From positions 4,153,001-4,217,000 of the forward strand of contig NC_009901.1 in assembly GCF_000018285.1 (NCBI RefSeq): a stretch of 64,000 nucleotides of DNA. Direction: 5' to 3'. The position numbers were made by a program, and so were the translations under genes. The notes below the pieces were generated by a model. That model was given only the letters and a program-made list of their open reading frames with translations. It was not told the origin of the DNA and did no database searches. Shown piece by piece: positions 36,078 to 45,740 of the stretch (the first letter of the stretch is position 1; each line of letters starts with the position of its first letter). Source of the stretch: Shewanella pealeana ATCC 700345. Lineage in GTDB: Bacteria > Pseudomonadota > Gammaproteobacteria > Enterobacterales > Shewanellaceae.

Positions 36078-37148
36078 ATGACTCCTGAAATCATGGCAAT
36101 GGCCAAAGATACTGCCGGCATGTTTCTATTTCTCGCGGCTGAATTAACTCTGCTGTTTCTAGCGATTAGTTATATTGTCGGCATACTACAAGAATACATT
36201 CCGCCTGAAAAAATCCAGTCGATTCTGAGTTCGAAGAAAGGCAAAGGCTATATTATTGCGGCCCTACTCGGCGCTATAACACCATTCTGCTCATGCTCAA
36301 CGATTCCTTTCTTGAAAGGCTTATTAAGAGCTAAAGCAGGCTTCGGCCCTATGATGGTATTCCTGTTCTCTAGCCCGCTATTGAACCCAATTATCATAGG
36401 CCTGTTTATCGTGACCTTCGGTTTTAAAGTGGCACTGTTTTACTTCGCCGTTGCTATGGTTGTTTCAGTCACTGCGGGTTATGTGCTGGAGAAACTAGGA
36501 TTTGAGCGTTACGTTAAGCCTGAAGCTTATGAAGCAGCTGATAGCGCTAGTTGTGGTACTAGCTGTGGCGATAGTGCAAAAGTAGAAGCGAAAGCTGAAA
36601 CGAGTTGCTGCACTGCGCCAAATAAAGAAGTGGCTCCAATTGCGAACACAAGCTGCTGCTCAGCTCCTGCCGAACCAGTTAGCTGCTGTGGTACAGCAAC
36701 AAGCACTTGTGGCTCAACAGCAGTCGTAAAGGAAGACAGCCGTTGGATGCGTGTATGGCGAGCAACCTGGAAAGACTTTAAACAAGTTCTGCCTTACTTA
36801 ATGCTGGGTATTTTGCTTGGATCATTTATCTATGGCTTTATACCAACAGATCTAATCGCTAAATATGCGGGTGAAGGCACCTGGTATGCGATCCCGATTG
36901 CAGCTGTAATTGGTATCCCACTGTACATTCGTGCAGAAGCGGTTATCCCATTAAGCTCAGCGTTAGTGGCTAAAGGTATGGCGTTAGGTTCAGTTATGGC
37001 ACTGATTATTGGTAGTGCGGGCGCAAGTTTAACGGAAGTGATCTTGCTGAAATCTATCTTTAAGAATCAGATGATTGCCGCATTCTTAGCTGTCATCTTA
37101 GGTATGGCGATTACTGCAGGTTATCTATACACAGTTCTTTTTGCCTAA
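36078..37148 (+). CDS. SO_0444-type Cu/Zn efflux permease
   Basis: The 356-residue inner-membrane protein belongs to the DUF318/ArsP-like permeases. Helix 2 carries the metal-site motif TPFCSCST (Cys71, Cys73), and the second half repeats the fold (IPIAAVIGIPLYIRAEAVIPLSSALVAKGM). Between the halves, residues 159-211 form a cytoplasmic or periplasmic loop with nine cysteines in CGTSCG, SCCT, SCCS, SCCG and STCG motifs. This matches the SO_0444 group described as Cu/Zn exporters in Shewanella. AAGGTAA precedes the ATG. A hairpin follows. Confidence 0.9.
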   Translation: MTPEIMAMAKDTAGMFLFLAAELTLLFLAISYIVGILQEYIPPEKIQSILSSKKGKGYIIAALLGAITPFCSCSTIPFLKGLLRAKAGFGPMMVFLFSSPLLNPIIIGLFIVTFGFKVALFYFAVAMVVSVTAGYVLEKLGFERYVKPEAYEAADSASCGTSCGDSAKVEAKAETSCCTAPNKEVAPIANTSCCSAPAEPVSCCGTATSTCGSTAVVKEDSRWMRVWRATWKDFKQVLPYLMLGILLGSFIYGFIPTDLIAKYAGEGTWYAIPIAAVIGIPLYIRAEAVIPLSSALVAKGMALGSVMALIIGSAGASLTEVILLKSIFKNQMIAAFLAVILGMAITAGYLYTVLFA

Positions 37149-37171
37149 GTCTATAGTATCTCCTAACAACT

Positions 37172-37202
37172 AGCTTGCGAACATGCTTAATGCTCGCAAG
37201 CT
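37172..37202. terminator. Hairpin between convergent genes
   Basis: AGCTTGCGA and TCGCAAGCT form a perfect 9-bp stem, extended by CAT/ATG after one mismatch. There is no T run, so it may be a weak or bidirectional terminator. Confidence 0.65.
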
Positions 37203-37212
37203 CCCTTAACAC

Positions 37213-38124
37213 TTATTTGAATTTACTATTAACACAGTCAATCACACACTGCTGTAACCACTCATCCAACGGATTACGACGCGACTTATTAGCATAGATT
37301 AATGCAAAGTCTGACGATGGCTGTTCTAGCTCAGGGTCAATATCAATGATTCTAAAGCGATCAGATAATGTTTTGGCTAATAACTTCGAGCAGGGTAATA
37401 ACATATCGGTCAGCTCTAAACTGCTTAAGATAATATTCATTTTGCTACTTGATAGCTGCACTCTTGGCTTATAACCCAATTTTTTTAACGCTTCAACGGT
37501 AAAGTTTTTTGTTTCGTTCCAGCCCGGGACAATATGTGAGGCTAATGGATATTTCGGGAAGTCTTCAGCACCTATCACCTCCTTTTGGAATGGATGATCT
37601 TTACGGCAGAGTACAACGAAGTCATCACTGCCTAACTTCTCTTGGATTAGCTGCTTTGTCAGCTCTAATGGAAAATAGTTAATCGCCAGTTGAATTTCAC
37701 CGTTAATAATTTTATCCGATGTACTCTCCTCCCAATTAGCCATGTAAATTTCCATATTAGGTGCTTTTTCGGTTAACGCTTTAATTAGCGGAGGCACTAG
37801 CCAATGAGCAATAAAGCCATTCACTGCAATTGTGACTTTACCACTATAAAACTGAGGCTCGAACTCCTCCTTAACATTAAGCGCTTCAAATAATTGATCC
37901 ATGGCTTCAGGTAAACGTGAACCAATAACCAGCGCCTTCGAGGTGGGCTCGAGACCGTGAGCGCTTCTTACAAACAACTCATCACCAAAATAATCTCTTA
38001 AACGCCTGAGAGCACGACTCACCGCGGGCTGGCTTAAATGTAATATTTCAGCAGCCTTGCGAGTATTTTTTACTTCGATGAGTACACGAAAAACTTTTAA
38101 TAGATTGAGATCAAGTTGGCTCAT
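37213..38124 (-). CDS. LysR-family transcriptional regulator (first of two)
   Basis: The 303-residue protein has a winged helix-turn-helix at residues 2-62 (LNLLKVFRVLIEVKNTRKAAEILHLSQPAVSRALRRLR) and a substrate-binding domain of the LysR type (GKVTIAVNGFIAHWLVPPLI). Its target is not obvious; the next gene on the same strand is another LysR, 98 bases upstream. It converges on the Cu/Zn permease. Confidence 0.92.
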   Translation of the reverse strand: MSQLDLNLLKVFRVLIEVKNTRKAAEILHLSQPAVSRALRRLRDYFGDELFVRSAHGLEPTSKALVIGSRLPEAMDQLFEALNVKEEFEPQFYSGKVTIAVNGFIAHWLVPPLIKALTEKAPNMEIYMANWEESTSDKIINGEIQLAINYFPLELTKQLIQEKLGSDDFVVLCRKDHPFQKEVIGAEDFPKYPLASHIVPGWNETKNFTVEALKKLGYKPRVQLSSSKMNIILSSLELTDMLLPCSKLLAKTLSDRFRIIDIDPELEQPSSDFALIYANKSRRNPLDEWLQQCVIDCVNSKFK

Positions 38125-38222
38125 AAGTCTGTAATATCAAGAGAAAAGTGGCATCTACCTTCATTTGATATTAGATGGATAGCAATACAAAAGATACCCG
38201 AAGCCTAAACTCATCTAACGAG

Positions 38223-39170
38223 TTAAACGGTAACGAGCTCCGACTGCTGTCGAGTTGGCATGTTTTTTTGAGGATGACAATTCAATAGAAATTCAATAAA
38301 ACCAGTAGTAACAGGACTTAGGCTTTTTGACTTAAGGTAAACAATGCTAAAGCAACTTGTTAGCTTTACCATATCCGATACAGGCAAACTCACCAGCCTT
38401 CCCTCGGCTAGCTCTTTTCGCACAGCGATCTCAGGCGTAATGGCCACCATATTGCAATTTAGAAGTGACTCTTTAATTGGATAAAATTGATCAAACTTAA
38501 CTAAGCCACCAAAGTCATGACGATCTTTATCAAACAGATCACCAAACTGTGTCTGTACACTTGAAGGCATGGCGCGAGGAATGGCCAGAGGATATTCTCT
38601 TAAATCATCAAGCATTAACACTTTACTCATCATCAGGGGATGATCGGCCCTCACACAAAAAATAATATCGTACTCGGGTAAAGGTAAGGTCGCGAGCTCA
38701 TCTCGCTTATCAAAATCAGTTGCTTTAGTCTCAGCAACAAACATAGATAATCCACCACCGATTAAGCGTTCATAGAGCTCTGCGGGTGACTCAACAATTA
38801 ATTCAACGTTAATATGTGGATAGAGTCGAATAAAGTTTCCAATAGCCGCTCCTAGCAATGCATTTGAGGGAATCGGACTTGAACCAATCAAGATGTCACC
38901 TGCATCAAGGCCATTGAGTGAACGAATATCTCTGTACAAGAGATCCACATCATCGATAATTTTTTGCCCCTGCCTTACCACCAGCTCCCCAAACTCAGTT
39001 AACGAAACTGATTTGGAGTTACGCTCCAATAATTTAACACCTAGGCGCTCTTCCATCTTTTGAATGCTGCGAGACAATGAAGGTTGAGCCAAGTTAAGCT
39101 GCACTGCAGCACGATTAAAATGTTTAAGCTTTGCTAGAACTAAAAAGTGCTTTAAATGCCTCAACTCCAA
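38223..39170 (-). CDS. LysR-family transcriptional regulator (second of two)
   Basis: The 315-residue protein has the LysR plan with an N-terminal HTH (LRHLKHFLVLAKLKHFNRAAVQLNLAQPSLSRSIQKMEER) and an effector domain. The start is TTG with AAGGAG eight bases upstream. It is divergent from the large subtilase gene, whose start is about 465 bases away, so that gene is a candidate target. It differs clearly in sequence from the neighbouring LysR protein, so the pair is not a recent duplication. Confidence 0.9.
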   Translation of the reverse strand: MELRHLKHFLVLAKLKHFNRAAVQLNLAQPSLSRSIQKMEERLGVKLLERNSKSVSLTEFGELVVRQGQKIIDDVDLLYRDIRSLNGLDAGDILIGSSPIPSNALLGAAIGNFIRLYPHINVELIVESPAELYERLIGGGLSMFVAETKATDFDKRDELATLPLPEYDIIFCVRADHPLMMSKVLMLDDLREYPLAIPRAMPSSVQTQFGDLFDKDRHDFGGLVKFDQFYPIKESLLNCNMVAITPEIAVRKELAEGRLVSLPVSDMVKLTSCFSIVYLKSKSLSPVTTGFIEFLLNCHPQKNMPTRQQSELVTV

Positions 39171-39634
39171 TGAAAACTCTCCTTACTTATCCGTTTACTT
39201 TCTGACCTGTTATCTTAATCTGTTCAGCTTCTGCTGGATAATGACTCTCTGGTATTCAAGAAATAACAAAAACGTATTGCCAAACTTTGTTAACTCACCA
39301 GCGCTTTCCCAGACAAAGATTATCAATTTGTATCCTTCCTTCATTCGACATCGCTTTAAGAATCTATTTTTATTTTTTCCTACACCGCCCATTTTTACGA
39401 CTCTGATCTTCTACAGCTCTATGATTGGAAAGCTTTTTAAGCGGCATCCTTCTGACTGTTAATGCTAATTCGGTGAATAATAAGTAAGCCTTCCACATAT
39501 TACCAATGCAAAAAACGCATCAAACATTGATTAATTTCGCATTAGCCAAATGTTGCACACTTGTTTAAAGATTGTATCGAGCAGAGGGTTTCAATCCCTC
39601 TCTAATAACAATAACGATAAGCGGGAGATTGACT
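39171..39634. other. Divergent promoter region with a leader hairpin
   Basis: AGAGGG (39583-39588) and CCCTCT (39596-39601) can form a small hairpin about 20 bases before the ribosome site of the subtilase gene, so it may affect its translation. An open frame of about 73 codons at 39241 has no ribosome site and no recognisable content. No other gene is seen. Confidence 0.5.
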
Positions 39635-42600
39635 GTGAAGTTAAATACTATTTCTATCGCAATAAGTAGTACCATCTATGGAGCGTTAGCTATGTCGAGT
39701 GCTCAAGCATTCGATGCTGAGCGCATAAAATCTATCAACATCATGGAGCTATACCAGGCTCAACAAGAAGCAAAGGCCAAGAGCAGCGAATTACCTATAA
39801 AGCCACTAAGACGCGGTGACATGAGTAATATCCACTTCACCCCCAAACAGGCCAAAGACAAAATTCAAATAGAGAAAGATCTCGTCGGACAACACACCTA
39901 TATCGTGCGCCTACACGGCAGTTCTGTGGCAACCTATGAAGGTGAAATTCCTGGATTGCAAGCCACGAAATCAACGCTGAACTCTCAGAGTAAGAAACTC
40001 TTTCGTGCAGGCCAGCCAACCGAAGGCCGTGGCGCAGCCATCGATGCTTACACCAACCATCTGTTAAATAAACAGCAAGACTTTATCCAAAAATCTGGCG
40101 TTGAGGTAAAACAACAATTCACGCTGGCGGCGAATGCCGTCACCGTTGAAATGACGCAAGCAGAAGCTCTACAAGTCGCTAGCATGTCTGAAGTCGCTTA
40201 TGTTCAGCGATCTAAAATCTATCAATTACATACCGATATAGGCCCTGAGCACGTAGGTGCAAGCGGTGTATGGGATGGCACCAAAACCAGCGATGGTAAC
40301 GCTTATCTTGGTGAAGGCATGATCGTCGGCATCATAGATACAGGCATCAATACCGATCACCCCTCATTTGCGGCAGTCGATGGTGATGGCCATGCCCATA
40401 CCAACCCTCTCGGCCAAGGTAACTACTTAGGTGATTGTGCCTTAGAAGAGTTTGCTAACCGCTGTAATGACAAGCTCATTGGGGTCTACACCCACAAAGA
40501 CATTACCGCCGAATACAGCGATGAATGGGGTAATAAGCTAGCACCTGATTTTGGTGAAGACTTCCAAGGCCATGGTAGCCACGTTGCCAGTACTGTCGCA
40601 GGTAACATCCTCTATGATGTTGATGTTGTAGGCTCTCAATTAGGCGGTGGTGAGGGTAAGCCTATTGGGGTTCAGATGCCAAAAATATCCGGCGTTGCTC
40701 CTCGCGCTAATATCATCTCTTATCAAGTCTGTATGGTAAGCGGAGGCTGTTCTGGTGACGCTATGCTATTTGCCATTGAGCAAGCTATCAAAGACGGCGT
40801 CGATGTCATTAACATGTCGATTGGTGGCTCTGAAAGTTTTCCTTGGGATGACGCTTTTGAAATGGCTTTCTTATCGGCCCGAGAAGCAGGTGTTGCTGTA
40901 GCTCTGTCTGCAGGTAACTCTGGTGCCGCTTACGGCACAGACTCTCTATATACAGTCGATCACACCTCCCCTTGGGTGCTTAATGTGGCAGCCACGACCC
41001 ATGCTCGCTCTATCGTTATCGAAGACAAAGCCCTAGATAGTTTTGTGGGGGGCGATGCCTCACTTATGCCCTCAAGAATAGAGGCTGCAGGGATCTCAAA
41101 GGCCTTCAGCGGTGAATTTGTTATTGCTGCGGATTATGGTGATGCTCGCTGTAATAGCCCTTTCCCTGCCGGCACATTTGAACCTACACATATCGTCATC
41201 TGTGAACGTGGCGACATTGCCCGAGTTGATAAGGCCGCAAACGCTGCAGCAGGTGGCGCTGGTGCGTTTGTTCTCTATAACACATGGGATGAAGGTGACA
41301 GTGTCGTCAATGATACCTATGTGATCCCCGGGATCCATATTTCGGCCAAACAATGGTACGGAAACTGGCAGGTAACGGGCCTTCAGCCTTGGCTGGCGTC
41401 GGGTACAGGTCTTGAAGGAACGATCACTGCTTCAAATGCGAACCGTGTCATTACTCCCGAAGATGCAGACTGGTTAGCCAGTTTCTCCTCACGGGGTCCA
41501 TCGAGTACTGTCGATGAGATCTTCTCTCCGGGTATTGCGGCCCCTGGCGTCGATATTTTTGCCGCCTGGAATGATGAAAACCCATTGAACCCTCAAGCTG
41601 ATACTCGTAACTACAACAGCATCAGCGGAACTTCGATGGCCAGCCCACATATTGCGGGCATTATGGCCTTAGTTCGTCAAGCAAACCCTAGCTGGTCCGC
41701 ATCAGAGGTGCAATCGGCACTACAGATGACAGCTGATAGTCAGGCAATAAAGACCCATCACCCTCTTGATCAAAAAGTCGAAGTGGCGGGGCCGTATCGT
41801 GCAGGTCACGGTTTAGCTAATATCGAGCGAGCGATCAATGCAGGCCTTATCATGGATGAGTCTGCAGTTAACTTCCGCCGAGCTAATCCACAAAATGGTG
41901 GTCAGGTTCGAGAGCTTAATCTTCCACAATTAATCAATAAGGATTGTGGCCTAAGTTGTAGCTGGATCCGTACGGTTAAAGCAACTCAAGATGGTACTTG
42001 GACCGTTAACACCAACTACTCCGATAGAGATCCTCTCTACTGGAATTTCACCTTAGACCCTACCGCCAAAGTATCGGTGACACCATCAACCTTCACCCTA
42101 AAAGCGGGTGAAACCATAGATTTAACGGTAACCAGTCTGTTTAAAGAGTCTGATATGGCTTGGTACGATGGCACAGTACAGACGGCTGCGGGTTCGATTG
42201 AGTTTGTGTCGAGTGATACCAAGATCCCGAGTGCTCATTGGCCTTTCTTGACCACCTATAAAGGCAAAACCCTGCCCAACACGATCAACATCACCGCCCA
42301 TGATGATGAGTCTAAGCATGTGATTGCCGATGTACCTTTTGGCGCACCGGGATCCAGCTTAACTGGCGTTGCATATACTCCGGTTGAGGCAACGACGACT
42401 GAGTTCAGCCTCTCTAGAATGCAGTTTGGGATCTCTATGATGGATGATGAGTTCTATTGGGATACAAGCCAGCCTAATATCAAGACTTTTGATGTAACGG
42501 TACCAGAGAACAGCGCCGTATTTAGAGCCGAACTACTGGGTCGAGTGAGTTCAGAGATAGATCATGCCCTCAATCAATACCTTGATTCCAGTATCTACAT

Positions 42601-44641
42601 CTTTAAAGACTTCAATAACGATGGCCGCCTACACCAGTCTGAAGCCATTTGTGCCTCTATGCGTGGACAAACGACTAAGGGCGAATATTGTGCGTTAGAA
42701 AACCCTGAGGCAGGTGAATATACCATCATGGTGATGAGCGCTTACCCACTATTCCCTTGGGAAAACGTTGATACGATTGAGATGGCTCATGTGGTCATTC
42801 CCAAAGAGCAAACATCCTCTATCAGTCTTAACTTTGAGGACACGAGTGAGCGTAACTCTAACCTGACTATCGACTGGAACATGGAGATGGAACAGGGTAA
42901 GCGTTACTACTCTGCAGCCGCTATTTCTGCAGGCGATAATGCTGAAGGCTCTCTTGCCATGGTGCCTCTTAATATTACTCGCGGAGTAAATAGTGTCTCG
43001 GTCGAAAGCTCTCAAGACGCCGCTCGTGTTGGCGATATCATCGACATTAGCGTTACCGTACAGCCGAATCTATCGGGCAGTGACAGAGAAGTTGAACTAT
43101 CAGCTGTGTTATCTGATGGCTTAAAGCTAGTACCGGGTTCCATCACTTCCGTTGAAGGGGTGACCGAAACCGAAAACGGCTTCTCTCTATTGAGAACTCA
43201 ACTGAATACTGCAGCTAAAGAAACCAACTACAAGGTTACCACTAACCTTGAAGATGCAATGTGTCGAACTCCTCTCGATTTTAATTACCCAGACGGTACA
43301 CCTATCGATGGTGGCTATGTAGACTTAGCAAGGTTTGGGTTTGACGTGACTTGGGGAAGCTTCTATGACGTCAATGAGTGGGGCTGGGGCAACTGGGTTC
43401 ACGATACTGAGATCCCATTGATGGCTGGAACATTGGCACCGTTTGATAATGCCGATTACTTCACTACCGACAGTATTATTCTAAGCTCTAAAGGTTGGCT
43501 ACAGCTGGATGTTTGGAACTATAACCCTTGGGACTATATTCCTATGGATATGTACCTAGAGTTACCTACTAACGATTACGCTACGCCACCGGATTTCATC
43601 GTAGCACCATTTTGGGGAGGTAAAGATGCAGCAGGCGATATCTTTATTGATCAGAAGTGGAACCTCGCCATGTATGAACCCAACTGGAACCCAAGTGAAA
43701 GTAAGGGTGTTACTCTCGCTTATGCCGATGACTACACCATTATCGAATGGAATAAAGCTGCCACACACGATAAGAGCTGGGATGAAAACTGGAACACGAT
43801 TATTACACCACGTGAGGATAGCTACGACTTCCAGGTATTCCTAAAAGCGAATACCAGCCATAAACCTGGCGGATATGAGATAGTGATGGCCTATGCCAAC
43901 ATCGACTTTGCTGGCGAAGCGGGTGAAGGTTCTATCGGTGTTCGTGGTTACAATGGTCCTCGTGGTACCTATGGTCCTCTTAAAGGCCATACAGGCCAGA
44001 GTTACGCCTATAACGATCTGACCGATAAGGTCTCAAGTGATTTAGTTGTCTGTTATGACATCAGTGGTCCTAGCGACAGCATCGTGGTGGTTAATATGCA
44101 GGCTGAAGTCACCCATGATTCATTAGGCATAGACCAAACGGTAACAGTGACTGGCGAAGTCGAAGGGATCTCCGATGCCAATAGTCAGCAGGTTATCGCT
44201 GTTGCCTCTAACATCATCATGTCAGCCATTAGTGATAAAGTTGTCCCAGAGAATACAAGCCTAGAGGGCATTGTAGTGAGCTATGCGGATAACGATGGTG
44301 GACTGTCGGCCAATACCATTACTGTAACGGGTGAGAATATTACGGCACAGGTCAATGGCCATACGTCAGGCTCAACCTTTGATATCACGCCTAATGCAGA
44401 CTTCTGGGGAGAAACCATGGTCACTGTTACTGTGTCTGATAATCTCTTCCCTAATGATGCAGCCTCTCAAAGCTTTATGCTGACGGTTACCTCTGACGGC
44501 GTAGAGCCAACACCGCCGCCGGTAACTGAGGAGCCCGCTCCTGCGCCAGAGTCTGACTCAGGTGGTAGCCTTGGATGGTTAGGTCTGCTCGCACTAGGCT
44601 TAATGAGCCTAAGTCGCCGTAAACTTGGCTCTGCTAAATAA
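39635..44641 (+). CDS. Secreted S8 subtilisin-like protease with GlyGly-CTERM tail
   Basis: The GTG at 39635 has GGGAG seven bases upstream and gives a signal peptide (MKLNTISIAISSTIYGALA). Order: an I9-type propeptide at about 85-200, the S8 catalytic domain with Asp235 (GIIDTGIN), His313 (FQGHGSHVA) and Ser667 (GTSMASPHIAG), with a PA insert near 480-600 (GAGAFVLYNTWDEGD). Fn3/beta-sandwich regions follow, then a Pro-rich linker and a GlyGly-CTERM signal (SDSGGSLGWLGLLALGLMSLSRRK). Such tails are cleaved by rhombosortase before type II secretion and surface attachment. At 1668 aa it is among the larger relatives. It probably degrades extracellular protein. Confidence 0.94.
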   Translation: MKLNTISIAISSTIYGALAMSSAQAFDAERIKSINIMELYQAQQEAKAKSSELPIKPLRRGDMSNIHFTPKQAKDKIQIEKDLVGQHTYIVRLHGSSVATYEGEIPGLQATKSTLNSQSKKLFRAGQPTEGRGAAIDAYTNHLLNKQQDFIQKSGVEVKQQFTLAANAVTVEMTQAEALQVASMSEVAYVQRSKIYQLHTDIGPEHVGASGVWDGTKTSDGNAYLGEGMIVGIIDTGINTDHPSFAAVDGDGHAHTNPLGQGNYLGDCALEEFANRCNDKLIGVYTHKDITAEYSDEWGNKLAPDFGEDFQGHGSHVASTVAGNILYDVDVVGSQLGGGEGKPIGVQMPKISGVAPRANIISYQVCMVSGGCSGDAMLFAIEQAIKDGVDVINMSIGGSESFPWDDAFEMAFLSAREAGVAVALSAGNSGAAYGTDSLYTVDHTSPWVLNVAATTHARSIVIEDKALDSFVGGDASLMPSRIEAAGISKAFSGEFVIAADYGDARCNSPFPAGTFEPTHIVICERGDIARVDKAANAAAGGAGAFVLYNTWDEGDSVVNDTYVIPGIHISAKQWYGNWQVTGLQPWLASGTGLEGTITASNANRVITPEDADWLASFSSRGPSSTVDEIFSPGIAAPGVDIFAAWNDENPLNPQADTRNYNSISGTSMASPHIAGIMALVRQANPSWSASEVQSALQMTADSQAIKTHHPLDQKVEVAGPYRAGHGLANIERAINAGLIMDESAVNFRRANPQNGGQVRELNLPQLINKDCGLSCSWIRTVKATQDGTWTVNTNYSDRDPLYWNFTLDPTAKVSVTPSTFTLKAGETIDLTVTSLFKESDMAWYDGTVQTAAGSIEFVSSDTKIPSAHWPFLTTYKGKTLPNTINITAHDDESKHVIADVPFGAPGSSLTGVAYTPVEATTTEFSLSRMQFGISMMDDEFYWDTSQPNIKTFDVTVPENSAVFRAELLGRVSSEIDHALNQYLDSSIYIFKDFNNDGRLHQSEAICASMRGQTTKGEYCALENPEAGEYTIMVMSAYPLFPWENVDTIEMAHVVIPKEQTSSISLNFEDTSERNSNLTIDWNMEMEQGKRYYSAAAISAGDNAEGSLAMVPLNITRGVNSVSVESSQDAARVGDIIDISVTVQPNLSGSDREVELSAVLSDGLKLVPGSITSVEGVTETENGFSLLRTQLNTAAKETNYKVTTNLEDAMCRTPLDFNYPDGTPIDGGYVDLARFGFDVTWGSFYDVNEWGWGNWVHDTEIPLMAGTLAPFDNADYFTTDSIILSSKGWLQLDVWNYNPWDYIPMDMYLELPTNDYATPPDFIVAPFWGGKDAAGDIFIDQKWNLAMYEPNWNPSESKGVTLAYADDYTIIEWNKAATHDKSWDENWNTIITPREDSYDFQVFLKANTSHKPGGYEIVMAYANIDFAGEAGEGSIGVRGYNGPRGTYGPLKGHTGQSYAYNDLTDKVSSDLVVCYDISGPSDSIVVVNMQAEVTHDSLGIDQTVTVTGEVEGISDANSQQVIAVASNIIMSAISDKVVPENTSLEGIVVSYADNDGGLSANTITVTGENITAQVNGHTSGSTFDITPNADFWGETMVTVTVSDNLFPNDAASQSFMLTVTSDGVEPTPPPVTEEPAPAPESDSGGSLGWLGLLALGLMSLSRRKLGSAK

Positions 44642-44667
44642 AAGCTTCTGACGTCAACGGTTCCAGT

Positions 44668-44716
44668 ATAAAGGCCTTCACCTGAAGGCCTTTATTTATG
44701 GCAGGCCTTTATTTAT
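44668..44716 (+). terminator. Terminator of the subtilase gene plus a repeated tail
   Basis: ATAAAGGCCTTCA and TGAAGGCCTTTAT form a perfect 13-bp stem around CC at 44668-44695. The right arm is repeated downstream: AGGCCTTTATTTAT occurs at 44686-44699 and again at 44703-44716, giving an alternative right arm. Confidence 0.87.
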
Positions 44717-44902
44717 CAGCCCTCCTCAAAGCTCCCCCCTTTACTAGATTCACAATAGTGGCGGTCAAAATATGTACACACCGACATAAAGTCGCGTATA
44801 ATTGCGCGTCGTTTATGGCGCGAGTATTCACTTGAGATACAGGGGCAATAATGGCGGTACATACCAAAATCACAGCTTGATAAAGAAAAAATAGGAGTAT
44901 TG

Positions 44903-45115
44903 ATGGCTAAACATCAAAAGCGAACACAGGTGCTTGAGCACGAAAGTGGCCGCGGAGTAATTAAAGATAATGCCTTAAAGGCTATCGTTACCAGTCGCTT
45001 ATTTAGTACACGTACTGAGAAACCGAAAAAGGGCAAAGGGTCATATAACCGCAAACAACACAAGGGGCAAAAGCTGAAGGGCTTTGCCCCTTTTGACTAT
45101 CTGGTACTCGCCTAA
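44903..45115 (+). CDS. arfA: Alternative ribosome-rescue factor ArfA
   Basis: The 70-residue protein carries the ArfA core: IKDNALKAIVTSRLFSTR followed by the basic KPKKGKGSYNRK that enters the mRNA channel of stalled ribosomes and recruits RF2. It acts as a backup to tmRNA. The ATG at 44903 has AGGAG five bases upstream. A terminator-like hairpin lies inside the coding sequence just before the stop, as in other arfA genes, where the resulting non-stop mRNA makes the protein tmRNA-dependent and so self-limiting. The C-terminal GFAPFDYLVLA would be lost in truncated products. Confidence 0.93.
   Translation: MAKHQKRTQVLEHESGRGVIKDNALKAIVTSRLFSTRTEKPKKGKGSYNRKQHKGQKLKGFAPFDYLVLA
45062..45094 (+). 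terminator. Intragenic hairpin and T run inside arfA
   Basis: AAGGGGCAAA (45062-45071) and TTTGCCCCTT (45083-45092) form a perfect 10-bp stem with an 11-base loop, followed by TT. The stop codon is at 45113-45115. Transcription ending here, or RNase III cleavage of the stem, would give an arfA mRNA without a stop codon, the known tmRNA-linked control of arfA. Confidence 0.88.
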
Positions 45116-45174
45116 ATTGTCATCAGGTTCAATATCGCTTCAGCCATCCCTTTCAAACATCAATGCACTCAAGA

Positions 45175-45702
45175 TTATTGATAAGTTTGGCCATTATGTT
45201 TAAGCCAGCCACCAATATGATGCCCTCTAGGATCATGATGGGTCCAATGCACTACACCGCCACGATTGTTCCACTCGTATTCGCCGTAAAACTCAACACT
45301 ATCGCCAACAGATAAGTTATGAATTCTCGGCGCGAGATCTATATTATGAGCAATAAGAATTGTCTGACCGTGGGGCAATTGCAGAATAAACCGTTGATGA
45401 CGGCTGCCTTGATTATCATCCGCGAGCACTTTACTCACCACACCAACACTTTGCACTTGTAGGTTACTTTGTCCCTGTTCAAAGGCACGCTGTAATCTTA
45501 GCGATCCAGTATTAATCTCCTCTGATAACGCTCCCGCAGGGCCAGTTATCTGCGCAGCTTGCAACCCAATTCCGTTTGTAACAAATCGGTCATAGGCAAA
45601 GCTTGCAATCGCCAGTACCACCAGCATGATAGCAATTCGGTATAAAATGCCCTTAATCGGGTTCGCGTCTCTATTCTGCTTCACGGGTTCTCTCTTCGAC
45701 AT
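45175..45702 (-). CDS. DUF3465 protein with one membrane anchor
   Basis: One N-terminal hydrophobic helix (GILYRIAIMLVVLAIASFAY) is followed by a beta-rich domain with FILQLPHGQTILIAHNIDLAPRI, VGDSVEFYGEYEWN and the family-typical end GGVVHWTHHDPRGHHIGGWL. These features match DUF3465, a short OB-like domain of unknown function found in Shewanella and Vibrio. The His-rich loop WTHHDPRGHH could bind metal, but that is only a suggestion. AGGA precedes the ATG. Confidence 0.82.
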   Translation of the reverse strand: MSKREPVKQNRDANPIKGILYRIAIMLVVLAIASFAYDRFVTNGIGLQAAQITGPAGALSEEINTGSLRLQRAFEQGQSNLQVQSVGVVSKVLADDNQGSRHQRFILQLPHGQTILIAHNIDLAPRIHNLSVGDSVEFYGEYEWNNRGGVVHWTHHDPRGHHIGGWLKHNGQTYQ

Positions 45703-45740
45703 AGCGTCAAATCCTATAATGAGGGAATAAATCCCCTCTG

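Noticed and set aside
37213..39170. Two adjacent LysR genes as a recent duplication
   Set aside because: Their sequences differ throughout apart from family-wide HTH residues, so they are separate regulators.
39241..39462. Plus-strand open frame of 73 codons between the LysR and subtilase genes
   Set aside because: There is no ribosome site before its start and the composition looks like translated noncoding DNA.
39575..39605. GAGGGTTTCAATCCCTC, also T-arm-like
   Set aside because: No cloverleaf can be built; it is better read as a leader hairpin of the subtilase gene.
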